A stretch of DNA of 38,647 nucleotides from Paracidovorax anthurii (GCF_003269065.1 NZ_QLTA01000051.1:1-38647); one strand, 5' to 3'; counted from the stretch's first letter, positions 19,551 to 28,495 are shown. Program-made: numbers and translations. Notes: a model not told the origin generated them from the letters alone.

Positions 19551-19564
19551 TAAAATCGCCGGCT
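19551..19564 (+). promoter_or_regulatory. Promoter-like TAAAAT box upstream of the DUF3460-scpA run
   Basis: This is a second exact copy of TAAAATCGCCGGCT, 24 bases before the DUF3460 start. It probably drives the long plus-strand cofactor run. The recurrence of the bases after TAAAAT, not only the -10 hexamer, is notable. Confidence 0.5.
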
Positions 19565-19588
19565 GTCTTCCGAGAACCCCCCACGACC

Positions 19589-19792
19589 ATGTCCTTCTTC
19601 CGCCGCCCCGACTACCAGTCCGACGCCACGCAGTTCCTCCAGCAGCTCAAGTCCCAGAAGCCCGAGCTCCCCGCCCAGCAGGTGGCCGGCCGCGCGCTGC
19701 TGTGGGACAAGCAGGTGGACCGCGACATCTGGCAGGAATACGACGAGGGCCGCGTGGCCCAGAAACCCTACGTCTACCAGACCCAGGGCTGA
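19589..19792 (+). CDS. DUF3460 family protein
   Basis: The 67-residue basic protein (MSFFRRPDYQSDATQFLQQL, then LPAQQVAGRALLWDKQVDR and KPYVYQTQG) matches the short DUF3460 family found mainly in betaproteobacteria. The LWD and YVYQ endings are characteristic. No membrane segment or catalytic motif is visible and no function is known. It begins the run that continues with scpA 70 bp later, an order I recall as common in Burkholderiales. Confidence 0.85.
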   Translation: MSFFRRPDYQSDATQFLQQLKSQKPELPAQQVAGRALLWDKQVDRDIWQEYDEGRVAQKPYVYQTQG

Positions 19793-19859
19793 GATTTCAG
19801 GCAAAACAGGCGGTATGTCGGCGAAAACGCTGCATACATTGCTATCAAAATAGAAGCAT
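19793..19859. repeat. Interspersed Comamonadaceae-type repeat between DUF3460 gene and scpA
   Basis: The whole spacer from GATTTCAGGCAAAACAGG to ATTGCTATCAAAATAGAAGC is AT-rich against its surroundings. It contains an imperfect dyad (TTGCTAT facing ATAGAAGCA). Its middle and right part resemble 32310-32358 (both have ATGTCGGC followed by ATTGCTAT). From memory, variants of this element are scattered through Acidovorax-like genomes. It also places a hairpin just before the scpA start. Confidence 0.55.
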
Positions 19860-19862
19860 CGC

Positions 19863-20711
19863 ATGAGCGCCGACGCCGTGGAGGCCCTGCCGACCGCCGC
19901 TGACGCCGCCCCGCCGGGCGCCGCGCCCGCCAGCGATGCCGTGGCGCGGCTCTACGGCGAGCCGCTCTTCGCGCTGCCGCAGGACCTCTACATCCCGCCC
20001 GATGCGCTGGAGGTGTTCCTGGAGGCCTTCGAGGGCCCGCTGGATCTGCTGCTCTACCTCATCCGCAAGCAGAACTTCAACATCCTCGACATCCCCATGC
20101 TGGACATGACGCGCCAGTACCTGGGCTACGTGGACGAGATCCGCAGCCGCAACCTGGAGCTGGCAGCCGAATACCTGCTCATGGCGGCCATGCTCATCGA
20201 GATCAAGTCGCGCATGCTGCTGCCGCCCAAGAAGCAGGAAGGCGCCCAGGAGGCGGAAGACCCGCGCGCCGAACTGGTGCGCCGCCTGCTCGAATACGAA
20301 CAGATCAAGCTCGGCGCCGCGCGCCTGGCGAGCGTGCCGCAGCATGGTCGCGACTTCCTGCGCGCGCAGGTGCACATCGAGCAGAGCCTGGTGCAGCGCT
20401 TTCCCGACGTGTACGTGGCCGACCTGCAGGAGGCCTGGCGCGACATCATGAAGCGCGCCAAACTCGTGCAGCACCACCGCATCACGCGCGAGGAGCTGAG
20501 CGTGCGCGAATACATGAGCGCCGTGCTCAAGACCCTGCAGGGCCGCCGCTTCGTGGAGTTCGAGGAACTCTTCGACCCCGCCAAGGGCTCCACCGTGCTG
20601 GTGGTGACCTTCATCGCCCTGCTGGAGCTGGGCAAGGAAACCCTGATCGAGATCACGCAGGCCGAGGCCTTCGCGCCCATCTACGTGCGCCTGGCCTATA
20701 CGCCGGCGTGA
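19863..20711 (+). CDS. scpA: Segregation and condensation protein A
   Basis: This 282-residue kleisin joins the two heads of SMC dimers during chromosome condensation. The conserved N-terminal block is [20 protein letters not shown] followed by [36 protein letters not shown], the family signature, comes next. The C-terminal winged helix reads [11 protein letters not shown] and, near residues 225-280, [25 protein letters not shown] and [10 protein letters not shown]. Length is normal. The partner scpB is not in the window. The start ATG at 19863 lies directly at the edge of the repeat, without a clear ribosome site. Confidence 0.95.
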   Translation: MSADAVEALPTAADAAPPGAAPASDAVARLYGEPLFALPQDLYIPPDALEVFLEAFEGPLDLLLYLIRKQNFNILDIPMLDMTRQYLGYVDEIRSRNLELAAEYLLMAAMLIEIKSRMLLPPKKQEGAQEAEDPRAELVRRLLEYEQIKLGAARLASVPQHGRDFLRAQVHIEQSLVQRFPDVYVADLQEAWRDIMKRAKLVQHHRITREELSVREYMSAVLKTLQGRRFVEFEELFDPAKGSTVLVVTFIALLELGKETLIEITQAEAFAPIYVRLAYTPA

Positions 20712-20772
20712 CTCCGCCCCCGCCCGACCGCCCGGCGGGCGGGGGCCCCACCCGCCTCAACCACCGAACCGC

Positions 20773-22359
20773 ATGGCCTCCTTCGATTTCGACGTCCTCA
20801 TCATCGGCAGCGGCCTCGCGGGCCTCTCGGCCGCGCTGCACCTCGCGCCCGCGCACCGCGTGGCCGTGCTCACCAAGCGCTCGCTGCACGACGGCGCGAG
20901 CGGCTGGGCGCAGGGCGGCATCGCCGCCGTGCTGGCCGAGGGCGACACGTTCGACGCGCACGTGCAGGACACCCTGGTGGCCGGCGCCGGCCTGTGCGAC
21001 CTGGCCGCCACGCGCGCCGTGGTGGAGGGCGCGCCGCAGGCCATCCGCTGGCTGCAGGAGCTGGGCGTGCCGTTCTCGCAGGAAGACGGCCACCTGCACC
21101 TCACGCGCGAGGGCGGCCACGGCGCGCGCCGCATCGTGCACGCCACCGACGCCACCGGCGCCGCCGTGCAGCGCACGCTGCTGGAACGCGTGCGCGCCAC
21201 CCCCGGCATCACGCTGCTGGAGCACCACACGCTGGTGGACCTGATCACCGCGCGCAAGCTGGGCCTGCCCGGCCCGCAGCGCTGCCTGGGCTTCTATGCG
21301 TTCGACGAAGCCGGCGACACGGTGCACACCTTCCGCGCGCCGCACACCGTGCTGGCCACGGGCGGCGCGGGCAAGGTGTACCTCTACACCAGCAACCCCG
21401 ACACGGCCACGGGCGACGGCATCGCCGCCGCGTGGCGCGCGGGCTGCCGCGTGCAGAACATGGAGTTCATCCAGTTCCACCCCACCTGCCTCTACCACCC
21501 GCAGGCCAAGTCCTTCCTGATCAGCGAGGCGGTGCGCGGCGAGGGCGGCCGCCTGCTGCGCCCGGACGGCACGCGCTTCATGCCCGCGCACGACGCGCGC
21601 GCCGAGCTCGCTCCGCGCGACGTGGTGGCCCGCGCCATCGACTTCGAGATGAAGACCCACGGCCTGGACTGCGTGCACCTGGACATCTCGCACCAGAGCC
21701 CCGAATTCCTGCGCGCGCACTTCCCCAACATCCTCGCGCGCTGCGCGGAGCTGGGCATCGACATCACGCGCCAGCCCATCCCCGTGGTGCCGGCCGCGCA
21801 CTACACCTGCGGCGGCGTGCTCACCGACCTGGCCGGGCGCACCGACCTCGCCGGCCTCTACGCCATCGGCGAGACCGCCTGCACCGGCCTGCACGGCGCC
21901 AACCGGCTGGCCAGCAATTCGCTGGTGGAATGCATGGTGTTCGCGCGCGCGGCGGCCGAGGCCATCCGCGCCGCGCACCCCGCGCCGGCCCCAGCCCCCG
22001 CCCTGCCCGCCTGGGACGACAGCCGCGTGACCGATGCCGACGAGCGCGTGGTCATCTCGCACAACTGGGACGAGCTGCGCCGCTTCATGTGGGACTACGT
22101 GGGCATCGTGCGCACCGACAAGCGCCTGGAGCGCGCCGCGCACCGCATCGCGCTGCTGCAGGCCGAGATCGCCGAGTTCTACGCCAACTTCCACGTCTGC
22201 CGCGACCTGCTGGAGCTGCGCAACCTCGTGCAGGTGGCCGAACTGATCGTGCGCTCGGCCCAGCAGCGCCGCGAGAGCCGCGGCCTGCACACCAGCCGCG
22301 ACTGGCCTGAGATGGCCGCGCCCGCCGCGCCCACGCTGCTGGTGCCGCCCGCGCGCTGA
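20773..22359 (+). CDS. nadB: L-aspartate oxidase
   Basis: The 528-residue FAD enzyme oxidises L-aspartate to iminoaspartate, the first step of NAD de novo synthesis. The dinucleotide-binding motif [16 protein letters not shown] is near residue 10, then [14 protein letters not shown]. The substrate and flavin region includes [21 protein letters not shown] and HYTCGGV. The end of the FAD domain is [15 protein letters not shown], followed by the helical C-terminal domain with [11 protein letters not shown]. Its product is used by NadA (32360-33484, minus strand). It sits between scpA and panD; both nadB and panD consume aspartate. Spacing is 61 bp to scpA and 45 bp to panD. Confidence 0.96.
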   Translation: MASFDFDVLIIGSGLAGLSAALHLAPAHRVAVLTKRSLHDGASGWAQGGIAAVLAEGDTFDAHVQDTLVAGAGLCDLAATRAVVEGAPQAIRWLQELGVPFSQEDGHLHLTREGGHGARRIVHATDATGAAVQRTLLERVRATPGITLLEHHTLVDLITARKLGLPGPQRCLGFYAFDEAGDTVHTFRAPHTVLATGGAGKVYLYTSNPDTATGDGIAAAWRAGCRVQNMEFIQFHPTCLYHPQAKSFLISEAVRGEGGRLLRPDGTRFMPAHDARAELAPRDVVARAIDFEMKTHGLDCVHLDISHQSPEFLRAHFPNILARCAELGIDITRQPIPVVPAAHYTCGGVLTDLAGRTDLAGLYAIGETACTGLHGANRLASNSLVECMVFARAAAEAIRAAHPAPAPAPALPAWDDSRVTDADERVVISHNWDELRRFMWDYVGIVRTDKRLERAAHRIALLQAEIAEFYANFHVCRDLLELRNLVQVAELIVRSAQQRRESRGLHTSRDWPEMAAPAAPTLLVPPAR

Positions 22360-22404
22360 ACCGCCGGCCCCTTCCCCTTTTTTGCAACTCCCGCCTCCGC
22401 GACC

Positions 22405-22785
22405 ATGTTCCGCACCCTGCTGAAATCCAAGATCCACCGCGCCGCCGCCACGCACTGCGAGCTGCACTACGAAGGCTCGTGCGCCATCGACGAAGACCTG
22501 CTGGACGCCGCCGGCATCGCCGAGAACGAGCAGGTGCACATCTGGAACATCAACAACGGCGAGCGCTTCGTCACCTACGCCATCAAGGGCGAGCGCGGCA
22601 GCGGCATCGTCTCGGTGAACGGCTCGGCCGCGCGCCGCGCGAGCGTGGGCGACCTGCTCATCATCGCGGCCTTCGCGCTGGTGCCCGAGGCCGATGTGGC
22701 AGGGCACCGCCCGCGCCTCGTCTTCGTGGACGAGGCCAACCGCCAGGTGGCGCTGCGCGCGCACGTTCCCACCCAGAAGGCCTGA
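22405..22785 (+). CDS. panD: Aspartate 1-decarboxylase proenzyme
   Basis: The 126-residue proenzyme makes beta-alanine from L-aspartate for pantothenate. It self-cleaves at Gly24-Ser25, visible in HYEGSCAID, producing the pyruvoyl group from Ser25. The family start [13 protein letters not shown] and [23 protein letters not shown] and [10 protein letters not shown] are all present. Length is normal. bioA follows after only six bases, so panD is translated from the same message as nadB and the biotin genes. A PanZ/PanM partner was not seen. Confidence 0.97.
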   Translation: MFRTLLKSKIHRAAATHCELHYEGSCAIDEDLLDAAGIAENEQVHIWNINNGERFVTYAIKGERGSGIVSVNGSAARRASVGDLLIIAAFALVPEADVAGHRPRLVFVDEANRQVALRAHVPTQKA

Positions 22786-22791
22786 GCCACC

Positions 22792-24162
22792 GTGAACGCC
22801 CCCATGCCCGCCACCCTCGCCGCCCGCAGCGTCGCCAGCGTCTGGCACCCCTGCACGCAGATGAAGCGCCACGAGGCCGACCCGCCCGTGGCCATCGCGC
22901 GCGCCGAAGGCCCCTGGCTGCACGGCACCGACGGCCGGCGCTACCTGGACGGCATCAGCTCCTGGTGGGTGAACCTCTTCGGCCACGGGCATCCGCACAT
23001 CCGCGAGGCCATCGCCGACCAGCTCGCGCGGCTGGACCACGTGATGCTCGCGGGCTTCACGCACGCGCCCGTGGTGGAGCTGTCCGAGCGCCTCGCCGCG
23101 CTCACGGGCCTGGGCCATGCGTTCTACGGCAGCGACGGCGCGGCCGCCACGGAGATCGCGCTCAAGATGAGCGCCCATTACTGGCGCAACCAGGGCCATC
23201 CGGAGAAATGCCGCTTCGTGGGCCTGGCCGGCGGCTACCACGGCGAGACCGTGGGCGCGCTGGCCGTGACCGACATCGCGCTCTTCCGCGAGGCCTATGC
23301 CCCGCTGGTGCGCCTGGGCGCCACCGTGCCCAGCCCCGACGCGCGCGGCGCGCTGCCCGGCGAGGACGCCGCCGCCGTGGCGCGCCGCGCGGCCGGGGCG
23401 CTGGAGCGCTGGCTGGCCGGGCACCACGCCACCACCGCCGCGCTCATCCTGGAGCCGCTGGTGCAGTGCGCGGCCGGCATGGCGATGCACGATGCCGAAT
23501 ACCTGCGGCAGGCGCGCGCCCTGTGCGACCGCTACCGGGTGCACCTCGTCGTGGACGAGATCGCCACCGGCTTCGGCCGCACCGGCACGATGTTCGCCCA
23601 CCAGCAGGCGGGCATCCGGCCGGATTTCATCTGCCTCTCCAAGGGCCTCACGGGCGGCACGCTGCCGCTGTCGGCCGTGCTCACCACCGATGCGGTCTAT
23701 GCCGCGTTCTACGGCGACGACGTGGCGCGCGGCTTCCTGCACTCGCACTCCTACACCGGCAACCCGCTCGCCTGCCGCGCGGCGCTGGCCACGCTCGACC
23801 TCTTCGAGCAGACCGGCGCGCTCGCGCGCAACGCCGCGCGGGCCGGGGTGTTCGATGCCGCCCTCGCCCCGCTCGCGGCCCACCCGGGCGTGCGCCACGC
23901 GCGGCGGCTCGGCATGGTCTGGGCCTGGGACGTGGCGGGCGACGCCCCCGATTTTTCGCGCCGCTACCACCGCCACGCGATGGCGCGCGGCCTGCTGCTG
24001 CGGCCCATCGGCCGCACGCTCTACGCCATGCCGCCCTACGTGCTGGACGACGCGGCCATCGACCACCTGGGTCGCCAGGCCCTGGCGGCGCTCGACGCCA
24101 CGCTGGCCGAGGAATCCGGCGCCGCCGCCACGGCCGCCGTGCCCGAAAGGAGCCTGCCATGA
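22792..24162 (+). CDS. bioA: Adenosylmethionine-8-amino-7-oxononanoate aminotransferase
   Basis: This 456-residue class III aminotransferase converts KAPA to DAPA in biotin synthesis using S-adenosylmethionine as amino donor. [12 protein letters not shown] and [15 protein letters not shown] mark BioA. The PLP region includes [31 protein letters not shown] and the Schiff-base lysine Lys284 in [27 protein letters not shown] and the [14 protein letters not shown] end are typical. The GTG at 22792 is six bases after panD; an ATG at 22804 would shorten it by four residues. Its stop overlaps the bioD start as ATGA. Confidence 0.95.
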   Translation: MNAPMPATLAARSVASVWHPCTQMKRHEADPPVAIARAEGPWLHGTDGRRYLDGISSWWVNLFGHGHPHIREAIADQLARLDHVMLAGFTHAPVVELSERLAALTGLGHAFYGSDGAAATEIALKMSAHYWRNQGHPEKCRFVGLAGGYHGETVGALAVTDIALFREAYAPLVRLGATVPSPDARGALPGEDAAAVARRAAGALERWLAGHHATTAALILEPLVQCAAGMAMHDAEYLRQARALCDRYRVHLVVDEIATGFGRTGTMFAHQQAGIRPDFICLSKGLTGGTLPLSAVLTTDAVYAAFYGDDVARGFLHSHSYTGNPLACRAALATLDLFEQTGALARNAARAGVFDAALAPLAAHPGVRHARRLGMVWAWDVAGDAPDFSRRYHRHAMARGLLLRPIGRTLYAMPPYVLDDAAIDHLGRQALAALDATLAEESGAAATAAVPERSLP

Positions 24163-24845
24163 TCGGCTGCTTCGTCACCGGCACCGACACCGGCGTGGGC
24201 AAGACGGTGGCCACCACCGGCCTGCTGCACGCCCTGGCGCAGCACCATGCGCGCGTGGTGGGCATGAAGGCCGTCGCCGCCGGGGCCGAGCCCATCGGCC
24301 CGGGCGGCTCGCTCGCCAACGAGGACGTGCTCGCGCTGCGCGCGGCCTCCACGCTGCGCGTGCCGCCCGAACTCGACAACCCCGTGCTGCTGCCCGACCC
24401 GCTCTCGCCCCACATCGCCGCCGCGCGCGCGGGCACGCGCATCGACATCGGCGCCATCGTGGGCGCCTACCAGGCCCTCGCGGCCCGGGCCGATGCCGTG
24501 GTGGTCGAGGGCGCGGGGGGCTTCCACGTGCCGCTCTCGGACACCGAGACCGGCGCCGACCTCGCCCAGGCCCTGGGCCTGCCCGTGGTGCTGGTCGTGG
24601 GCCTGCGGCTGGGATGCCTCAGCCACGCGGCGCTCACGGCCGAGGCCATCCGCGCGCGCGGCCTGCCGCTGGCCGGCTGGATCGCGAGCCGCATCGACCC
24701 GCACATGCAGGCCGCGGGCGACAATCTCGACTGGCTGCGCCGGCGCCTGGGCGCGCCGCTGCTCGCGGACATCCCGCACCAGTGCCCGCCCGACCCGCGC
24801 ACCGCGCGCTTCGCGCTGCCCGAACCCTGGACCCATCCCGCATGA
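24159..24845 (+). CDS. bioD: Dethiobiotin synthetase
   Basis: The 228-residue P-loop enzyme closes the ureido ring of dethiobiotin from DAPA, CO2 and ATP. The ATP-binding loop GTDTGVGKT is at residues 8-16. MKAVAAGAE holds the conserved lysine of the family, and [12 protein letters not shown] carries the second signature. [15 protein letters not shown] and GWIASRIDP complete the pattern. The ATG overlaps the bioA stop (ATGA) with a ribosome site AAAGGAG upstream, and its own stop overlaps bioF the same way, so translation is coupled. Confidence 0.96.
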   Translation: MIGCFVTGTDTGVGKTVATTGLLHALAQHHARVVGMKAVAAGAEPIGPGGSLANEDVLALRAASTLRVPPELDNPVLLPDPLSPHIAAARAGTRIDIGAIVGAYQALAARADAVVVEGAGGFHVPLSDTETGADLAQALGLPVVLVVGLRLGCLSHAALTAEAIRARGLPLAGWIASRIDPHMQAAGDNLDWLRRRLGAPLLADIPHQCPPDPRTARFALPEPWTHPA

Positions 24846-26077
24846 CCACACCCTCCGCCGCCCCCGCTTCCTCCTGGCTCGACGAGCTGCCCGCGCGCAT
24901 CGCGGAGCTCGACGCCGCCCACCTGCGCCGCCGCCGCCGTGCCGTGCGCCCGCTGCGGGGCGCGCACCTGGACGTGGACGGGCAGCCCATGCTGGCCTTC
25001 TGCAGCAACGACTACCTGGGCCTGGCCGGCCACCCGGCGCTGGCCGATGCCGCCTGCGCCGGCGCGCGCGAATTCGGCGTGGGCTCGGGCGGCTCGCCGC
25101 TCGTGAGCGGCCACAGCGCCGCCAACGCCGCGCTGGAAGCCGACCTCGCCCGCTTCGTGCAACTGCCGCGCGCGCTCTACTTCTACGCGGGCTACGCCAC
25201 CAACATCGGCATCGTGCCGGCCCTGGTGGGCGCGGGCGACGCCATCTTCTCGGACGCGCTCAACCACGCCTGCCTGATCGACGGCGCGCGCCTCTCGAAA
25301 GCCACCATCCACCGCTATGCGCACGCCGACCTCGCGGCGCTGGAGGCGCAGCTCGCGGCCAGCCCCGCGCGCCGCAAGCTGGTCATCACCGACGCGGTGT
25401 TCAGCATGGACGGCGACGTGGCCGACATCCCCGCCCTGCTCGCGCTGTGCGAGCGCCACGACGCGCTGCTGCTGCTCGACGACGCCCACGGCTTCGGCGT
25501 GCTCGGCCCCCAGGGCCGGGGCAGCCTGGCCGAGGCGGGTCTGACCGGCGCCCAGGCTTCGCCCCGCGTGCTCTACATGGCCACGCTGGGCAAGGCCGCA
25601 GGCGCAGCCGGCGCCTTCGTGGCCGGCAGCGAGGTGCTCGTCGAATGGCTGCTGCAGAAAACGCGCAGCTACATCTTCGCCACCGCCGCGCCCGCCCTGC
25701 TGGCGCGCTCGCTGCAGGCCAGCCTGGGCCTGATCGAGCGCGGCGACGCCCTGCGCGGCCACCTCCAGGCGCGCATCGCGCAACTGCGCACCGGGCTCGA
25801 ACCCCTGCTGGCGGGCACGCACTGGCAATTGGGTGCCTCGCGCACCGCCGTGCAGGCGCTGCTGATCGGCCCCAACGACGAGGCCCTGGCCGTGATGGAA
25901 GCGCTGCGTGCGCGCGGGCTCTGGGTGCCGGCCATCCGCCCGCCCACGGTGCCCGAGGGCACGGCCCGCCTGCGCATCGCCCTCTCGGCCGCGCACACCG
26001 AGGCCGACGTGGATCAATTGCTGCAGGCCCTGGCCGAACTGGCGCCGGTGCCCCAGGCCGCGGAAGCCCTGGCATGA
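24842..26077 (+). CDS. bioF: 8-amino-7-oxononanoate synthase
   Basis: The 411-residue PLP enzyme condenses pimeloyl thioester with alanine to give KAPA, the substrate of Bio[49 protein letters not shown] and [17 protein letters not shown] mark the oxoamine synthase family. The Schiff-base lysine is Lys251 in [14 protein letters not shown]. Length is slightly above the Escherichia form owing to the N-terminal extension. It is chained by ATGA overlaps to bioD upstream and queE downstream. bioB and pimeloyl-synthesis genes are not visible in this window. Confidence 0.96.
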   Translation: MTTPSAAPASSWLDELPARIAELDAAHLRRRRRAVRPLRGAHLDVDGQPMLAFCSNDYLGLAGHPALADAACAGAREFGVGSGGSPLVSGHSAANAALEADLARFVQLPRALYFYAGYATNIGIVPALVGAGDAIFSDALNHACLIDGARLSKATIHRYAHADLAALEAQLAASPARRKLVITDAVFSMDGDVADIPALLALCERHDALLLLDDAHGFGVLGPQGRGSLAEAGLTGAQASPRVLYMATLGKAAGAAGAFVAGSEVLVEWLLQKTRSYIFATAAPALLARSLQASLGLIERGDALRGHLQARIAQLRTGLEPLLAGTHWQLGASRTAVQALLIGPNDEALAVMEALRARGLWVPAIRPPTVPEGTARLRIALSAAHTEADVDQLLQALAELAPVPQAAEALA

Positions 26078-26712
26078 CCTACGCCGTCAAGGAAATCTTC
26101 TACACCCTGCAGGGCGAGGGCGGGCAGGCCGGCATGCCCGCCGTGTTCTGCCGCTTCGCGGGCTGCAACCTCTGGAGCGGCCGCGAGGAAGACCGCGCCA
26201 CGGCCGTGTGCCGCTTCTGCGACACCGACTTCGTGGGCACCGACGGCACCCTGGGCGGCAAGTATGCGGCGGCCGACGCGCTGGCCGACGTGATCGCGGC
26301 CCAGTGGCCACCGCACGACGCGGACCATCGGCTCGTGGTGGCCACCGGCGGCGAGCCGCTGCTGCAGCTCGACGCGCCCCTCATCGACGCCCTGCACGCA
26401 CGGGGCTTTCGCATCGCCGTGGAGAGCAACGGCACCGTGGCCGCGCCCCCCCGCATCGACTGGCTGTGCATCAGCCCCAAGGCCGGCGCGCCCTGGGTGC
26501 AGCGCGAAGGGCAGGAGCTCAAGCTGGTCTGGCCCCAGCCCGGCTTCGACCTTGCGGAACTGGAGGCGGGCACGCGCTTCACGCACCGCTTCCTGCAGCC
26601 CATGGACGGCCCCGACCAGGCCGACAATATCGGCCGCTGCATCGCCACCTGCATGGAGCGGCCCGCGTGGCGCCTGAGCCTGCAGACCCACAAACTCACG
26701 GGCATCCGCTGA
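26074..26712 (+). CDS. queE: 7-carboxy-7-deazaguanine synthase
   Basis: The 212-residue radical SAM enzyme rearranges carboxytetrahydropterin into CDG on the way to queuosine. Its cluster motif is the expanded CX14CX2C form: Cys31, Cys46 and Cys49 in FAGCNLW and VCRFCDTDF. This is the form described for a Burkholderia QueE, not CX3CX2[21 protein letters not shown] opens the protein, [11 protein letters not shown] and AVESNGTV bind SAM, CISPKAG and LKLVWPQP follow. The ATG overlaps the bioF stop (ATGA), so it is translationally coupled to the biotin genes. queD follows after 38 bp. Confidence 0.95.
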   Translation: MTYAVKEIFYTLQGEGGQAGMPAVFCRFAGCNLWSGREEDRATAVCRFCDTDFVGTDGTLGGKYAAADALADVIAAQWPPHDADHRLVVATGGEPLLQLDAPLIDALHARGFRIAVESNGTVAAPPRIDWLCISPKAGAPWVQREGQELKLVWPQPGFDLAELEAGTRFTHRFLQPMDGPDQADNIGRCIATCMERPAWRLSLQTHKLTGIR

Positions 26713-26750
26713 CCCGCCCCGCGCCCCCGTTCTTCCCCTCGCGTTCCGCC

Positions 26751-27128
26751 ATGCTGTTCACCGTCCACCAACGCTTTTTCTTCGACGCCGCGCACACGCT
26801 GCAGCGCGAGATCGAAGCCGAAGGCAGCCGCCGCATCCACGGCCACACCTACCACGCCGAGATCTGCGTCACCGGCCCGCGCCACCCCACGACGGGCATG
26901 GTGATCGACCTGGGCCACCTGCGCGCGCGCTGCGCCCAGCTGCGCGAGCGCCTGGACCACCACCTGCTCGACGAGGTGCCCGGCCTCGGGCCCGCCACGC
27001 TGGAGAACCTGTGCGTCTTCATCGCCGACGCGCTGGCCGACATGGAGCCCCCGCCCAGCCGCGTGCGCGTGTGGCGCGAGGCCGTCGGCGACGGCTGCGT
27101 GCTGGACCTCGCGCCTGCGCGCGGATGA
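26751..27128 (+). CDS. queD: 6-carboxytetrahydropterin synthase (QueD/PTPS family)
   Basis: The 125-residue protein belongs to the 6-pyruvoyl-tetrahydropterin synthase superfamily and by context makes carboxytetrahydropterin for queE next to it. Zinc ligands His15 (DAAHTL), His30 and His32 (RIHGHTYH) are present, as are the Asp-His pair in RLDHHLLDE and the late glutamate in VWREAVGDG. The catalytic cysteine four residues before the HGH histidine in E. coli QueD is replaced by Ser26 (EGSRRIHGH), and there is no glutamate in the alternative PTPS-III position. I keep the QueD call because of the operon, with activity less certain. Confidence 0.88.
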   Translation: MLFTVHQRFFFDAAHTLQREIEAEGSRRIHGHTYHAEICVTGPRHPTTGMVIDLGHLRARCAQLRERLDHHLLDEVPGLGPATLENLCVFIADALADMEPPPSRVRVWREAVGDGCVLDLAPARG

Positions 27129-27311
27129 GATGAAGCCACAACCCCCTGAGCGGCTTTGCCGCTTCCCCCTTCTCTCACAGCGCTGCGCGCCGCGGGAAGG
27201 GGGACGCCGCCGGTGGCCGGGCCCAGCCCGCTCCACGGCGTCCGCTGGCATGGCCTGCTCCGCGGCCTCCGGACGGGAGGCGCAGCGCCGGTTTCATGCA
27301 TCGCGGGCAGT
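27128..27311. repeat. Structured interspersed repeat, copy 1
   Basis: About 184 bp after queD, repeated with clear similarity at 27772-27957. It opens with CACAACCCCCTG, then a perfect hairpin AGCGGC-TTT-GCCGCT (27149-27163). A larger stem pairs TCCCCCTTC with GAAGGGGGA, and GGACGCCG pairs with CGGCGTCC about 27 bases further on. Both copies share CCGCTCCACGGCGTCCGCTG and GGCCTGCTCCGCGGCC. There is no coding potential. I recall related elements from Comamonadaceae genomes. Confidence 0.8.
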
Positions 27312-27384
27312 GCGCTGCACCATGGAAAACTGACGCGCAGCCGGCGCCCAAGGCGCCCGGCCCCCTTTTCTTCTTCCTTCCCAC

Positions 27385-27402
27385 CCATCCATCCATCCAT
27401 CC
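27385..27402 (+). repeat. CCAT tetranucleotide repeat in the leader of the isomerase gene
   Basis: Four CCAT units plus CC stand directly before the ribosome site AGGAG (27403-27407) of the gene at 27413. Copy-number change would alter leader length but not reading frame. Confidence 0.6.
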
Positions 27403-27412
27403 AGGAGCCACC

Positions 27413-27772
27413 ATGCCCCATCTGGTCATCGAATACACCGACAACCTGCGCCCCTTCCCTGAAGCGAAGGTGTTCGAGGCCGTCAACGCCTCGCTCACGT
27501 CCAGCCCCGAGATCCAGGCCGAGTCCGACCTCAAGAGCCGCTTCGTCACCACCGACCGTTTCGCCATCGGCACCCAGCCCGCGAACCGCGCCTTCGTGCA
27601 CGCGCAGCTGCGCCTGCTCTCGGGCCGCACGCCCGAGGCGAAAAAAGACCTGGCCGCACGCGTGGGCGCCGTGCTGCGCGAGCACACGCCGAAGCCCGAG
27701 GGCGTGCTGGTGCAGCTCAGCGTGGAGATCGTGGATATGGACCGGGGGTCTTACGTGAAGGAAAAGCTTTGA
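27413..27772 (+). CDS. 5-carboxymethyl-2-hydroxymuconate isomerase-like protein
   Basis: The 119-residue protein resembles CHMI/HpaF, the small tautomerase-fold isomerase of the homoprotocatechuate pathway. It keeps the N-terminal Pro2 after the start methionine (MPHLVIEYTDNL), the catalytic base of this superfamily. FVTTDRFAIGTQPANRAFVH and LRLLSGRTPEAKKDL, then VQLSVEIVDMDRGSYVKE, are as in the family. Other pathway genes are absent nearby, so a true homoprotocatechuate role is uncertain. The start at 27413 has AGGAG six bases upstream. The gene sits alone between two copies of a ~185-bp structured repeat and its stop lies at the edge of copy 2. Confidence 0.85.
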   Translation: MPHLVIEYTDNLRPFPEAKVFEAVNASLTSSPEIQAESDLKSRFVTTDRFAIGTQPANRAFVHAQLRLLSGRTPEAKKDLAARVGAVLREHTPKPEGVLVQLSVEIVDMDRGSYVKEKL

Positions 27773-27957
27773 GGTGAAGGCACAACCCCCTGTGGCGCTT
27801 CGCGCCCTCCCCCTTCTCTCACAGCGCTGCGCGCTGTGGGAAGGGGGACAACGCCGGTGGCCGGGCGAAGCCCGCTCCACGGCGTCCGCTGGCGTGGCCT
27901 GCTCCGCGGCCTTCTGATGGGAGGCGCAGCGCCGATTTCAAGCGTCGCGGGTGATGC
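27772..27957. repeat. Structured interspersed repeat, copy 2
   Basis: A direct copy of the element at 27128-27311. The first hairpin has changed to GGCGC-TTC-GCGCC (27794-27806): sequence differs from copy 1 but pairing is kept. Here the long stem is almost perfect: TCCCCCTTC (27808-27816) with GAAGGGGGA (27840-27848), enclosing CACAGCGC-TGC-GCGCTGTG (27820-27838). The remaining shared blocks match copy 1 with scattered substitutions. Nothing coding is seen. Confidence 0.8.
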
Positions 27958-28006
27958 CATGCATCCATGAAAGACATGGCGAGGGCCTGCGATCCAGGCT
28001 GGCCCC

Positions 28007-28495
28007 TCAACGCTTCACGGCGGGGTCCCAGTGCTCGGCGATCTTGCCCCCTTCGATCCGGAACATGTCGAACCACGTCGTCGTGTATTTCTTCGACGGG
28101 TCCGAAGGCTCCGGGTACTCCCGCGAGAACACCAGCGTCACCAGATCACGCTCGGCGACGATGGTGACGAGCGGCCCCGTGATCCGCGGCTGAATGGCCT
28201 TGGGCTGGCCCCGCTTCGAGAAGAAATCGACGAATGCGGCGCGCCCGCTGGGCACGTTCGGGTTGTGCTGGATGTACTCGTTCGTCAGGTACTTCGGGGC
28301 CAGCTCCATGTGCAGCCCCTCGAAGACCTCGCGCCAGAAGTCGTACACGATCCGCTTGTTGGCCGCCAGCTGCGGGTCGGGGCTCGCCAGCATGGCGTCC
28401 TGGTCCGGGTTGGGCAGCACGGGCACCTGCGCGCCAGCGCCCATCGCAGCCAGCACCAGTGCCGCAGCCGCCAGGGATCGGGTGAGCTTGTTCAT
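28007..28495 (-). CDS. Secreted SnoaL-like (NTF2-fold) protein
   Basis: The 162-residue product has a signal peptide (MNKLTRSLAAAALVLAAMGA, cleavage after GAGA-Q near 22) and is probably periplasmic. The mature part fits the SnoaL/NTF2-like fold seen in predicted ester cyclases: NKRIVYDFWREVFEGLHM, then YLTNEYIQHNPNVPSGRAAF, FFSKRG, and an end DMFRIEGGKIAEHWD, which is very typical. Substrate unknown. The ATG at 28495 follows GAAGGAGA. It is downstream of pabBC on the same strand by 157 bp, and probably has its own promoter. Copy 2 of the structured repeat ends about 50 bp beyond its stop. Confidence 0.85.
   Translation of the reverse strand: MNKLTRSLAAAALVLAAMGAGAQVPVLPNPDQDAMLASPDPQLAANKRIVYDFWREVFEGLHMELAPKYLTNEYIQHNPNVPSGRAAFVDFFSKRGQPKAIQPRITGPLVTIVAERDLVTLVFSREYPEPSDPSKKYTTTWFDMFRIEGGKIAEHWDPAVKR

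Noticed and set aside
20653-24066. An 1137-residue minus-strand open frame across nadB, panD and bioA
   Set aside because: Antisense shadow created by GC-rich codon use; no recognisable domain, and the plus-strand genes are unambiguous.
27128-27957. Compound transposon carrying the isomerase gene
   Set aside because: The flanking repeats encode no transposase and have no visible terminal repeats or target duplications; interspersed structured repeat is a better description.
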